Source: DASQYE01 sp035940775 (lineage in GTDB: Bacteria; Acidobacteriota; Blastocatellia; Pyrinomonadales; Pyrinomonadaceae). Taken from it: a DNA stretch of 64,000 nt. This document shows positions 8,981 to 17,962 of the stretch, piece by piece. Under the pieces are notes generated by a model. That model saw nothing but the letters and a program-made list of their open reading frames with translations, ran no database searches and was not told the origin of the DNA. The position numbers and the translations under genes were made by a program. Each line of letters opens with the position of its first letter. Position 1 is the first letter of the stretch. Location: positions 161,815-225,814 of the forward strand of contig DASZEN010000008.1 of NCBI GenBank assembly GCA_035940775.1. Direction: 5' to 3'.

Positions 8981-9429
8981 GGCTCACGAGGGCGGCTCCA
9001 ACCAGTCGAACCGGCTCGACTCTGCACGGTTCCCGTAAAACTCTTGACTTTGCTTATATTGTGAGCATAGAGTTTTAGCCGTTGTTCCGTCGAACTACTA
9101 CGAGCGAAGCGCTCTCGATCCGCGTAGTCATACCCGAGCGTCCCTATCCGGCGCGTGTCGCATAGGGTGATTGCAAACCTCGCTGGCCTCTTAAAATCAA
9201 GCTCGACGCTGATTACGTCCGTCACAGTTCCCATCAGATAGAGGGCCTCATCCCGATGTTCCATTCCGGTTGCCGAAATCTTTTCCCGTAAACACTCATA
9301 AATATATGAGCCGTTGAGCCAACTTGTGATGGTAAATATTTGCGGCCCGAATGGACAATCCTATGGATTTTTGCGAGGGCGGTTAAGGCGCATGTGATTG
9401 TTGCGGGAAGCTCGTCACGGTGAGAAGCT
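8981..9429. other. 449-nt leader region before the CHAT-CHASE2 gene
   Basis: This gap is AT-richer than its surroundings. It contains a promoter-like pair inside an inverted repeat (9037-9076, listed separately). On the minus strand a frame at 8977-9264 reads like a protein in part (DVISVELDFKRPARFAITL), but it has no good ribosome binding site and no recognisable domain, so it may be a gene remnant. About 350 nt remain between the promoter and the CHAT start, long enough for a regulated leader. Confidence 0.45.
9037..9076 (+). promoter_or_regulatory. Putative promoter framed by an inverted repeat
   Basis: TTGACT (9044-9049) and TAGAGT (9068-9073) are 18 nt apart and could serve as -35 and -10 boxes. 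They overlap a perfect 8-bp inverted repeat, AAAACTCT (9037-9044) and AGAGTTTT (9069-9076). The repeat covers both boxes, so it could be an operator half-site pair or a hairpin at the start of the CHAT operon transcript. Confidence 0.4.
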
Positions 9430-12054
9430 ATGGAGTACAAAAACTTCGACCTGTACATAGATAGCGAGCAGGAAGAGAAGTATAAAATAGCAGCCAAGTC
9501 GGAGACGATGGGCGATGCCTTCGGCGATCTCCTATTGCAGCCCGACTGGCTGGATACCGCCCAGTCTCTGAAAAACGTGGCCCAGGTCGAGATTGACAGC
9601 GCCCGGCTTACGAATTTCGGAACCTCACTTCATAAGAGCCTGTTCTGTGATGGCGTCGGCGACCTCTTGCGCGTGAGTATGGGGAGCGTGCTGCTGAACG
9701 ACGAGCAGGGCGTTCGGATCAGACTGATGATCTCTCCGCCGGAGATAGCCTCCCTCCCCTGGGAAACGCTCTACGACCAGAGAACCAAATGCTTCCTGTC
9801 AACTTCGGGCAAGACTCCGCTGACGCGCTTCATCAGGATATTCGAGCCGATCAAGTCTCTGAAAATCACCCCGCCGGTCAGAGTCCTGGTGCTGATTCCT
9901 TCCGGCTCCGGGCTTGATGTCGAGATAGAGAAACGGATTATCACAGAGGCCCTCAGGGAGTTGAAGACCGTAGAGCTTACTATTCTTGAGGGCAAGGTCA
10001 CGCGCTCGAGGATCAGCGAGGCTCTGACCGAAAAGCAGTACCACATTTTGCACTTCATAGGCCACGGGGTTTTCGAGTCGAATCAGGGTTATCTGCTTCT
10101 CAACTCCGAGGAGGGGAAGGAAGCGGAGGGCGATAACATCGAGGCGGAGGGCGATAAAATCCCTGCGGACGCCTTCGCCGATTTCTTCCGTGATTATCCT
10201 TCGCTGAAACTGGTCGTGCTCAATTCCTGCCAGGGGGCCGAAGTCTCCTCTACGGAACCCCTGGTCGGGATGGCTCCGCAACTCGTCATGCGTGGGATAC
10301 CGGCGGTCATCGCCATGCAGTATCCCATCTCGGACAAGGCGGCGCTCCTCTTCTCGAAGGAGTTTTATCTCAAGCTCTGCAAAGGCTGGAGCCGGGGACA
10401 GGTGGATGCGGCGATCTCCCATGCGCGCAATCGCATTCACATGGACATCGACGACGAGCCCCTGGCTTTCGCCACTCCGGCGCTCTTCATGCGCTCGTCC
10501 ACGGGCGTCATCTTCGACATAGACCAGGCGCCGCCGGGCGCGCAGGACGCTGCTGACGCGGCCACACGGCATTCGCCCGCCAAGTCACTCTGGCAAAAGC
10601 TCACGACTCTTTTCACCTCACAGCCGATCAAGAATATAAACCGGCTGAATGAGCTGAAAAAGACCTACCAGCAGAATATAGAAGCGTGGCAGGAGCTACA
10701 GAAAGACGCGCACCCTGCGGTCGCCGCAGAGGCGGCGCAGGCCATCACTCAGGAGCAGAAGGAGCTGAGCGCCGTCGATGATCGAATAGCGAGATGGGAT
10801 CGCACCTTTGCCGCTTCGCTCGTTGCGACCGTGCTCATCTTCCTGCTCGGTTACGTAGGGCTTTTCAATTTCCCCTTTCATCTGGACGACTGGCTCGAAT
10901 CCAGATTCATCCCGTACATGGACGCGTACGTCGTGAAAAAGTTCAACCCCGACATACGCCTCATCATGGCCGATGAGGACGAAAACGAGGGGATGGGTGT
11001 GACCGGGCCCGAGTGGCGTAAATATCATGCCGAGCTGGTTAAAGCCCTGGCTGAGGCCAAAGCCAAAGTCGTGATCTTTGACCTCTACATGGACGAGCCC
11101 TCTCCACACGATCAGCAATTGGCGGAAGCGGTCAGGCAGGCGAGCGCACAGGGCACACAGGTCGTCATCGGCAAGGCTTTGGACGAGGATGGAAACGTCA
11201 TCCAGGGCATCACGAGCAATTTGCAGGATGCATTCAAAGAGCGTTGGGGCAATATCAAAGTGGGCGGCCAGCGCGGCGGCTTCGTGCGCGTCTACCAGTT
11301 GGCCCAGCCTGACCGTCAGCTCTCGTCTTCCGACAGCCAGCCGACCGAGGTTCCTATAATTCCCTCGCTCGGCCTGCAAGCCGTCAACCTGTACCTGTCA
11401 AAAGACGCGCGCCTGAAAGCCTTCTTTAACGAGGATACGGAGAGCATACAGCTTCGTTCGGACGGGACGCTCGTGAAATCCATCCCGGTCAGGAAAACCA
11501 ACCAGGCGCTCTACGATTTCCCGTATGATCTGGCCCAACGCTCAAGGCTCAGCGATGCGACTCGCTCCTACTCGTCCGTCTATCGCAGGATTAACGACCC
11601 GGCCTTTCTGAGCGATTACAGGGGCAAGATCGTCCTCGTCGGTTATAAAACGCCCGACGAGATACTCAACGTCTTGCAGGGAGAGAAAAGATACGGCACG
11701 GAAATCCACGCCAACGTCATCTCAAATATTCTGAGCGGCGTTTATATAAGCCTGCTTCCCTCGTCCTACGACTTTCTGATCGTCGCGCTGATGGCGGCCC
11801 TCGGCGCATTGGCCCAGGCGCGGTTCAAGAACGTCTTCAGCAGAAGATTCGTTATCCCCCTGTCGGAGCAGAAGAAAACCATAGATGTTCCGGGACTGCT
11901 GCTGGTCGTCGATGTGGTCTACCTGCTGATCGCTTTTCTGATCTACAAGAACGAGCTTATGTTCATAGTGAAGTCCTACCATCTGGCCGCGCCGTTTATC
12001 GCTTACTGGCTGACGGGCAAGATGCGGAAGCGAATCAATCTCAAGCTTCGTTAA
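9430..12054 (+). CDS. CHAT-domain protease fused to a CHASE2 sensor and membrane helices
   Basis: The 874-residue protein starts with a CHAT (caspase-like) peptidase domain, about residues 60-360. The catalytic pair is visible: His212 in HFIGHG and Cys267 in LVVLNSCQGAE. A coiled region (about 390-450) leads to a membrane helix (about 456-476, LVATVLIFLLGYVGLF). Residues about 480-740 match the CHASE2 extracytoplasmic sensor (PDIRLIMADEDE, KAKVVIFDLYMDEPSPHDQQLAEAV, YRGKIVLVGYKTPDE). Three more hydrophobic segments follow, as is usual after CHASE2. CHASE2 normally precedes cyclase or kinase domains; here the output domain is a protease at the N-terminus on the cytoplasmic side. The next gene's ribosome binding site AAGGAG overlaps this stop codon, so the two are coupled. 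Signal-triggered proteolysis is inferred. Confidence 0.9.
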   Translation: MEYKNFDLYIDSEQEEKYKIAAKSETMGDAFGDLLLQPDWLDTAQSLKNVAQVEIDSARLTNFGTSLHKSLFCDGVGDLLRVSMGSVLLNDEQGVRIRLMISPPEIASLPWETLYDQRTKCFLSTSGKTPLTRFIRIFEPIKSLKITPPVRVLVLIPSGSGLDVEIEKRIITEALRELKTVELTILEGKVTRSRISEALTEKQYHILHFIGHGVFESNQGYLLLNSEEGKEAEGDNIEAEGDKIPADAFADFFRDYPSLKLVVLNSCQGAEVSSTEPLVGMAPQLVMRGIPAVIAMQYPISDKAALLFSKEFYLKLCKGWSRGQVDAAISHARNRIHMDIDDEPLAFATPALFMRSSTGVIFDIDQAPPGAQDAADAATRHSPAKSLWQKLTTLFTSQPIKNINRLNELKKTYQQNIEAWQELQKDAHPAVAAEAAQAITQEQKELSAVDDRIARWDRTFAASLVATVLIFLLGYVGLFNFPFHLDDWLESRFIPYMDAYVVKKFNPDIRLIMADEDENEGMGVTGPEWRKYHAELVKALAEAKAKVVIFDLYMDEPSPHDQQLAEAVRQASAQGTQVVIGKALDEDGNVIQGITSNLQDAFKERWGNIKVGGQRGGFVRVYQLAQPDRQLSSSDSQPTEVPIIPSLGLQAVNLYLSKDARLKAFFNEDTESIQLRSDGTLVKSIPVRKTNQALYDFPYDLAQRSRLSDATRSYSSVYRRINDPAFLSDYRGKIVLVGYKTPDEILNVLQGEKRYGTEIHANVISNILSGVYISLLPSSYDFLIVALMAALGALAQARFKNVFSRRFVIPLSEQKKTIDVPGLLLVVDVVYLLIAFLIYKNELMFIVKSYHLAAPFIAYWLTGKMRKRINLKLR

Positions 12055-12067
12055 GGAGACGAGAGCA

Positions 12068-15000
12068 ATGAACCCCCTCCTCAAAATGGTTCTGAGCCGT
12101 GCGCGCATCGTTCTGTGCCTACTGTTGTGTCTGTATCTGATTGCGCCCGGCGCGCCCTCTGAGACTTCCGCCCCGCAGAATTCGATTACAGGCCCGGCCG
12201 CGTTGGTGAAGAATATAGTTGTCGGCGGCCAATCGCAGACGGACGCGAACATCAACCAGGCCGTTGTTAAGCGGGCCGACGGCGGCGCAAGCGTTCCCGT
12301 CAGCAACGGCCTCCTGCTCTATCGCGGCGATTTGATAGACACGTTCGCCAACACCAAATTGACGATCCTTTTTTTAGATGACCCGGTTTCGGAGAGGGAT
12401 AACGAGGTAATCATTGATGCAGAATCGCGCGTGGCCGTCTCCTCGACCTACAGTTGGTGGGGAACCATCTGGGCCAAAGTCAAAGGCGCATTCGATTCGC
12501 GCACGGATTATGTGAGGCTCGGCGCTAAGGGGACGGAATATGAGTTCAAGGTGTTCAAAGGCGAGCAGCGCTCTACGCTCATCGTGCTCGAAGGCGGCGT
12601 CGAGGTTAAGAAGGGCAGCTTCCCCACGGTCGGACGGTGGGCCAGCCCCGCGCCGGAGGCGGCAATGGTAGCAGCAGGAGTAGAAGACCGCGCGGCGGCG
12701 TCCAACTCTTCGCTTCCCGCCGCAGCATCTCTCGCTCACGCGCTCTCCGCGCAAGAGCAATTCGGGCGACAGTTGGCGGTTCAGGGCGGTAAGATCACAG
12801 ACTTTGACTTCACCTACCACGTCTCGAACGATTGCGGGCAGGCGCATCACTTCGAGTTTCGCGCGACGAGCGATAGGGATTGGCTGCGACTGGAGGTTGA
12901 AAGCAGCGTCACGGTTATGCCGGGCGAGACGCATCCGGTTAATACAGTGCTCAAGATAGATGCCACGCGCCTCGCGCCCGGTCAATACCTGGGACGGATT
13001 TACGCACTCTGCACCGACTGTACGAGCGAGCGGCGGCGCTGCATAGAGGGCCAGCTTGCGTGGCCCATCAAGCTCACCGTCACATCGTCGCCCATAACTG
13101 ACCCGACCCCGACACAGACGACCACGCCTATTACTACGCCTACATCCATACCAACACAGACGCCTACGCCGACGCTCTCGCCACAGGATTCGTTTACGGT
13201 ACGGGAGCTGGAAGAATCAACGCTCACCCGAGGCGCTGATCGCGTCGAGCCCGCGCCCGTAAATCAGGTGCTCTCCGTGCTGAGTTGGACTAATAATGTG
13301 ATTTTACCCGCTCAGCCGACCTACCCGGCACAAAATCTGATTCCTCATTTCGCCTCCGTCGAACAGAGAAGCCAGAGTTTCACGAGCGCCCGTCAGAGCG
13401 CCATCCTGGACAGGAATGTTTCCGGCAGCAATAAAATCCTCGGAGACGTTTACAACGATTGGGGCGCGGGCGCGCAGGCCGTCAGAGCATACGAGAAAGA
13501 ATCTAGCCTCAATAGTACGCGGCTCGCGGAAGCTGTCTTCGCAGCCGATCTGGCAGAGGCTTATCGCCTGACGGGCCAACTCGAAAAGGCACAGGTTACG
13601 CTCGAACGCACGGGCGTAGATCAACGCGCGACTCCGATCCTCAATGCACGCGGTAATCTTTCGCTCGACACGGCCGACATCGCGCTCGATAGAAGGGATG
13701 CTAACCGCGCCAGGGAACAACTCGCCAAAGCGCAAGCCTACTATCAGGCCGCCTTGCAAGGGCCGCAGACGACGCAATCCGCCGGAGCACGCAGAAGCGG
13801 CGGGCAGGCCGATAGCGCCCGGACGATTCAAACCAATCTCGGCGAAGCCTATTTAGCCAACGGCCAGATCGCGCTGCGCGAGGGAGACTTGCAGGAAGCC
13901 AGAAGCCGTTATGAGTCCTCCGCACAGCTTCTCAATTCCGTGCAGCAAGCCAATCCGCAATACCCTTTCGCGATCACAGACCTGGGCCGCGCCTATCAGG
14001 GTTTGGGCAACGTCGCACGGTTTGAGAATCGCCCGGACGAAGCGCGCCGGGCTTACGTTAGAGCCGAGAGCCAACACCGTCAGGCCATAGCCCTTCATCC
14101 GGACATGGCCGAGGCTTATTTCAATCTCGGAGACCTGTACGAGGATGAGGGGAATCCGGCGTTCGCCAAAGAGAGTTATCAACGGGCCATCAAGGCTCGC
14201 CCCGAACAGCCGGACTCCTATTATCCTCTGGCCCTTTTGATCCAGCGCGGAAACCCGCAGTTGGCCGCCGCGCTCGCTGCCGTTTATTTGAAGCTCTTGC
14301 CGCCCGTTTTCCGGCAGGGAGAGAAAGCCCGAAACGCCGAGCGCATACGGCGCGGCGAGCCTGTGACGCCTCCCGTGCGACCCCTCGGCCCGGCGGGCGG
14401 AATAGATGTCGCGGTTCCGAACGTGATTAACATGACGCGGGATGAGGCGGTCAAAGCTCTCAGGGACGCGGGGTTCGTCGTCGGCGATGTGACAAAGCAG
14501 GGCGGCGCGAACGCTCCCGATACTGTGATCGAACAAAGGCCCATCGCCGGGTTTAAGGCTCGGAGAGAATCTCGCGTCAATCTTGTTCTCGGCGGGCCCG
14601 TACCCGAAGACAGAGTTGTTGTTGATGATAGGGTCGTCAAGGTTCCGGACGTGCGTAACGACAAACTGGAAACGGCCAGGCGAAAGATTACGGAGAGGGG
14701 TCTCACGGTCGGGCGCGTCGATGAGCAACGGAGCTGCGAGTCGGTTGGCAAAGTGCTTGAGCAGACTCCGAAGGGAGGAATAAAAGTCCCTGTGCGGAGC
14801 CCTGTGAATCTTACCGTCCGCTCGGTCGGCGACGACGCCAGAGCTGTGCCCTCCGTGGTCGGTAGTTTCCGGGACGAAGCTGAACGGATCATTCGTGAGG
14901 CGGGCCTCGGCCTTGATCGTCCCAGACAAGAGGAAACCGACCGTGTTCGCCCCGGAACCGTGCTCCGCCAGGAACCCGACCCCGGCACACAACTGGCAAA

Positions 15001-15493
15001 GGGCTGTGCTGTCAGACTAACCCTTGCCATTCCGATCCCCGATGTGGAAGTCGATAATTATGTCGGCATGACGGAAAGACAGGCCCGTTTTCTGGTCACG
15101 TTCAAAGGGCTCGACCCGGCCGTCATCCATCAGGTCGATGAGGGGCCCGCGGGGAAAGTGATAGCGCAGCGGCCCACGTCCGGCACACGTGTACGCAAGG
15201 GGTCTGTCGTTACCCTGACGGTCTCGACGCGGGAGCCTCAAAGACCGGATGGGAATCGGAACCCTCCGGAGCAGGAACGACCCGTGAACGTCCCGAACGT
15301 CATGAACAAGCTCAAAAGCGATGCGGAAAATATAATCAGGCGAGCCGGACTCGTTCCGCAGGTTCAGGCTCCTCGCGGAGTCAACTGTGACGAAACTTCC
15401 TGCCATGTCTACGAGCAGGAACCGCTCGCTGATACGCCAGCGCGGCGCGGAACAGTCGTGATCGTGAGGGTGAAACCGCCGGTCATATATTAG
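12068..15493 (+). CDS. Secreted FecR-TPR-PASTA multidomain protein
   Basis: The 1141-residue product has an N-terminal signal sequence (residues about 12-30). A FecR-like segment follows, with the typical run GTEYEFKVFKGEQRSTLIVLEGGVEV split over residues about 170-200. Residues about 255-340 form a beta-rich stretch with four cysteines close together (YALCTDCTSERRRC), followed by a Thr/Pro-rich linker (about 343-378). TPR helices occupy about 440-730 (HPDMAEAYFNLGDLYEDEGN). Five PASTA-like repeats end the protein from about 775 on, recognisable by VPNVINMTRDEAVKAL, VPDVRNDKLETARRKI, VPSVVGSFRDEAERII, VGMTERQARFLV and VPNVMNKLKSDAENII. PASTA repeats in known kinases bind cell-wall fragments; FecR senses from the periplasm. 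It lies 13 nt after the CHAT gene, so a periplasmic partner of the CHASE2 sensor is a reasonable inference. Confidence 0.88.
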   Translation: MNPLLKMVLSRARIVLCLLLCLYLIAPGAPSETSAPQNSITGPAALVKNIVVGGQSQTDANINQAVVKRADGGASVPVSNGLLLYRGDLIDTFANTKLTILFLDDPVSERDNEVIIDAESRVAVSSTYSWWGTIWAKVKGAFDSRTDYVRLGAKGTEYEFKVFKGEQRSTLIVLEGGVEVKKGSFPTVGRWASPAPEAAMVAAGVEDRAAASNSSLPAAASLAHALSAQEQFGRQLAVQGGKITDFDFTYHVSNDCGQAHHFEFRATSDRDWLRLEVESSVTVMPGETHPVNTVLKIDATRLAPGQYLGRIYALCTDCTSERRRCIEGQLAWPIKLTVTSSPITDPTPTQTTTPITTPTSIPTQTPTPTLSPQDSFTVRELEESTLTRGADRVEPAPVNQVLSVLSWTNNVILPAQPTYPAQNLIPHFASVEQRSQSFTSARQSAILDRNVSGSNKILGDVYNDWGAGAQAVRAYEKESSLNSTRLAEAVFAADLAEAYRLTGQLEKAQVTLERTGVDQRATPILNARGNLSLDTADIALDRRDANRAREQLAKAQAYYQAALQGPQTTQSAGARRSGGQADSARTIQTNLGEAYLANGQIALREGDLQEARSRYESSAQLLNSVQQANPQYPFAITDLGRAYQGLGNVARFENRPDEARRAYVRAESQHRQAIALHPDMAEAYFNLGDLYEDEGNPAFAKESYQRAIKARPEQPDSYYPLALLIQRGNPQLAAALAAVYLKLLPPVFRQGEKARNAERIRRGEPVTPPVRPLGPAGGIDVAVPNVINMTRDEAVKALRDAGFVVGDVTKQGGANAPDTVIEQRPIAGFKARRESRVNLVLGGPVPEDRVVVDDRVVKVPDVRNDKLETARRKITERGLTVGRVDEQRSCESVGKVLEQTPKGGIKVPVRSPVNLTVRSVGDDARAVPSVVGSFRDEAERIIREAGLGLDRPRQEETDRVRPGTVLRQEPDPGTQLAKGCAVRLTLAIPIPDVEVDNYVGMTERQARFLVTFKGLDPAVIHQVDEGPAGKVIAQRPTSGTRVRKGSVVTLTVSTREPQRPDGNRNPPEQERPVNVPNVMNKLKSDAENIIRRAGLVPQVQAPRGVNCDETSCHVYEQEPLADTPARRGTVVIVRVKPPVIY

Positions 15494-15513
15494 CCGAAGG
15501 CGGGGTTAAGGAT

Positions 15514-15531
15514 GAGACTGCAAAGCGTCTC
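15514..15531 (+). terminator. Weak terminator-like hairpin after the PASTA gene
   Basis: GAGAC (15514-15518) pairs with GTCTC (15527-15531) over an 8-nt loop, followed by TCCCTTTTG. The stem is short, so this is only a candidate end for the CHAT operon. Confidence 0.25.
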
Positions 15532-15716
15532 TCCCTTTTGCGCCTCCCCTTTCTTGAAGCGCGCAAGGGTACTTCTGCTGATGGGCCAATCCGGACAGTT
15601 TATGCGTGCCGGTTTCGCAACCCGCACAAACCCGCGCGCGCGAGTGCAGAGCAATGACCGACTGTAGCGACTACGCAGCCGTTCAGGTCAATCAAGGGAA
15701 GCGCTGCCTTTACGGA

Positions 15717-16082
15717 CTACTGCACTGAAATCTTTTTGACCTCGCCCATCTGATTCAAGCGGTCTATATACTGGTCTATCTGGTCAAGCGAAGTATTGGC
15801 GGGCACTTCCAACTTTGCGCCGCCCTGCGCTTCGAGGACTATCTTTCTGGCGGCGAGCTGCTGCCCGACCTGCAACAGACCCGTAATCAGTGAGCCCAAT
15901 CCGACGCTGGCCGCGCCGACGATGGCGACCAGTATCGTCGGATCGATCATAGACCTGAACTTAGCCTTCCGCTTCCTAAGCTCCAACTTCACGTCAGACC
16001 CGTTCGGGTCTAACTGGCTTTCCAAAGTCTGCTTGATCTCTTCTATCGGTTTTTGTGAAGTAACCGCAATCTGTATTTCCAT
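15717..16082 (-). CDS. EACC1-like small membrane protein (effector-associated)
   Basis: The product (121 residues from the ATG at 16082; an upstream ATG at 16112 would add ten) begins with a beta-rich segment (MEIQIAVTSQKPIEEIK) and has one membrane helix in the middle (PTILVAIVGAASVGLGSLITG split by few polar residues). After the helix come a basic turn and two strands (KIVLEAQGGAKLEVPANT), then a short amphipathic helix. This order, and the start with MEI, match the effector-associated constant component EACC1 described beside caspase, CHAT and trypsin-like effectors in bacterial conflict cassettes. GAGG six bases before 16082 supports that start. The gene converges on the CHAT/FecR-PASTA operon. 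The EACC1 call is by pattern only and a profile search is needed to be sure. Confidence 0.65.
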   Translation of the reverse strand: MEIQIAVTSQKPIEEIKQTLESQLDPNGSDVKLELRKRKAKFRSMIDPTILVAIVGAASVGLGSLITGLLQVGQQLAARKIVLEAQGGAKLEVPANTSLDQIDQYIDRLNQMGEVKKISVQ

Positions 16083-16278
16083 GTTGGCCTCACTATTTGA
16101 GTTTGATTTCATACGAGGCTGACGTGATTGAGACGCCTCAATATACTCTTAAATCTCGCTCGCCGATAGTCTTCTGTCAGGGTCGCCCGCACGTCGATAC
16201 TGACGCCCCGCCACGCGCTCCGTCTTGTGCGGGGCGGAATACTCTAAAGTGCTCCGGCCTTTCGCCGAGGCTCCGGGT

Positions 16279-17658
16279 TTAGCTGTTCGGGGGAACGCTC
16301 GCGGCGGCGGCGGCGGCGCTGCTCGTCGCCTCTTCGCCGAGCGCGACGATCTCTTCGTGGATGGCGCGTCGCTCGATCAGGAGTCGTTTGAAAAACCAGC
16401 GGCGCGTGATGAAGAAGAGGAGCGCTTTGGCCCCGCCTATGAATCGGTCGAACTCTTCGGAGAAGCGCACCGCCGCATAGCCCGCGAGGGGCGTCAAAAT
16501 CAGCACACAGGCGGCGGCCTTCCACGCGCCGAGCGCGTAAGCAGCGACCGCAAGGCCCATCCACGTTAGCGGAAACAGTAGCATGGCCGCGATGATCTTG
16601 ATGGTTGAGACCACGTCATCCGAGTTCTGAGAAAACCTGCGTGCGAAATAACCTGCCAGCCTGTAGGCGGGATAATGCAGGAGCGCTCCGGCGAGTGCGA
16701 GCGGCAGCAGGATCAGGAAAATCAGCGAGCGCGAAAGCAGATGAGCCATGAGCGCCACGGCGCTCGAACGCGGCGCGGCGAGGTCTTCGGCGTCAATGCC
16801 CACCTGCCTCAGCTCCTCCTCGTAGCGGCGTATGCGCGCGTCGAGCGCGGCGAGGCGTTCGGGCGCGCGTGCGCGAAGCAGCGTATATCCTTCTATAAAG
16901 CGGCGGCGTAATTGAAGCTCGCTTTCAAGACTCGGCTCGCCGCTCGCCCGTCGGTCTTCGGACGAGAAGATTCTCTCGGCCCGGCTGATGGTCAAGAGCG
17001 CCTCTTCGTGTTCGGCATCGAGTATGACCTCGCGCATGGCCTCTTCGATGCGCTTTGAGAGGGCGCGCACCTCTTCGCGCGAAGGTTCGCCCGCGTCGTC
17101 CAGAGTCACGGCTTCGACCTCTATGGGCTTGCCGAAGTAGAGGAGCGCGGCGCTGCGGAATGTCGTCTTCGAGGTGTAATAGAGACCGGCGGGCACGATC
17201 CTGACCTGGAGACGGTCGCCCGCCGATGCGGCCCCGAGCGCGATGCGCGCCGCGCCCGTCTTGAGCGGCTTCAGACGCGGCTCGTTGTGCGAGACGCCTT
17301 CGGGGCAGATGGCGATTGTGCCGCCGCGCTTGAGCAGCGCCCGGCTCAGCTCGAACGTCTCGCGATTGCGCGAGGGGTCTTCGCCCTCGTCCTGGCGGCG
17401 GTACACGGGAAGCGAATCGAGGGCGCGAACGAGAAACCCGATCACGGGCATGCGAAAGAGCGGGGCTTTGGCCAGGAAGGAGACGCGGCGCGGCGCGAGG
17501 CAAAGTATAAAGACGGGATCGACGAGCCCGTTCGGATGATTGAGCACAAAGATGACGGGCTCGCGCGGCGGGATGTGTTCGAGACCCGCTACCTCTATGC
17601 GGCGGAAGAAGACTCGGAGCGCGAGCCTCAACACGGCGCGAAGTATCCGCCTGGTCAC
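16279..17658 (-). CDS. 1-acyl-glycerol-3-phosphate acyltransferase-like protein
   Basis: The 459-residue protein carries the PlsC-type acyltransferase signature near its N-terminus: NHPNGLVDP for the catalytic His and Asp, the usual variant in this COG0204 subgroup, then a FLAKAPLFRMPVIG block and the ICPEGVS substrate-binding motif. The family acylates lysophosphatidate or related glycerolipids at the inner membrane. The C-terminal half (from about residue 300) contains three or four membrane segments and a Ser/Ala-rich end, longer than plain PlsC. A promoter-like pair lies 85-115 nt upstream on the minus strand. It is transcribed away from the S9 peptidase gene and is likely to be monocistronic. 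Substrate specificity cannot be read from sequence. Confidence 0.85.
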   Translation of the reverse strand: MTRRILRAVLRLALRVFFRRIEVAGLEHIPPREPVIFVLNHPNGLVDPVFILCLAPRRVSFLAKAPLFRMPVIGFLVRALDSLPVYRRQDEGEDPSRNRETFELSRALLKRGGTIAICPEGVSHNEPRLKPLKTGAARIALGAASAGDRLQVRIVPAGLYYTSKTTFRSAALLYFGKPIEVEAVTLDDAGEPSREEVRALSKRIEEAMREVILDAEHEEALLTISRAERIFSSEDRRASGEPSLESELQLRRRFIEGYTLLRARAPERLAALDARIRRYEEELRQVGIDAEDLAAPRSSAVALMAHLLSRSLIFLILLPLALAGALLHYPAYRLAGYFARRFSQNSDDVVSTIKIIAAMLLFPLTWMGLAVAAYALGAWKAAACVLILTPLAGYAAVRFSEEFDRFIGGAKALLFFITRRWFFKRLLIERRAIHEEIVALGEEATSSAAAAAASVPPNS

Positions 17659-17962
17659 GCCTTACATACCTCCGGAGGCCGCGCGTGCGTCTGCTTGCGC
17701 GCTGCGCTCCCCGTACAAGCGGCCTGATAGGATTTCGGGCAAAGTATACATGAAGATGTTCTCGTCCGGTCAATAAACGATCCGCTTTTGTCGCCGCGCC
17801 GCCGCGCCGAAGGTTTCGACTCAAGCTCTATAAACACGGTCGGCCGTGGAGGCGCTACCCTTCTTCAACCCCGAGCGAGCGGCGCAGCAGATGCAAAGAA
17901 GATTGCTTAGTGAGATAATAGCTCCGCTTTCCAAAAATTTTAAAAAATTTCAGAGGACTATA
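17659..17962. other. 304-nt divergent promoter region
   Basis: This gap separates the minus-strand acyltransferase gene from the plus-strand peptidase gene. The minus side has a promoter-like pair (17743-17773). The plus side has an A/T-rich stretch (17925-17955) and a GATAAT-like box near 17911 with no good -35. The reading frame that runs from 17846 into the peptidase gene is not protein-like. Confidence 0.45.
17743..17773 (-). promoter_or_regulatory. Putative promoter for the acyltransferase gene
   Basis: Read on the minus strand, TTGACC (17773-17768) and TATACT (17748-17743) are separated by 19 nt. They would start transcription about 75 nt before the acyltransferase start codon. Confidence 0.4.

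Noticed and set aside
8977..9264. Minus-strand 95-residue frame in the CHAT leader
   Set aside because: Parts look protein-like, but there is no good ribosome binding site, no recognised domain, and it overlaps the promoter-like inverted repeat. Possible remnant only.
10119..10160. Tandem duplication EAEGDNIEAEGDKI in the CHAT domain
   Set aside because: Only a seven-residue duplication in a surface loop; too small to mean more than local slippage.
9430..16082. Typical restriction-modification, CBASS or toxin-antitoxin locus
   Set aside because: No nuclease, methylase, cyclase or small toxin/antitoxin pair is present; only the CHAT protease and EACC1-like protein hint at conflict functions.
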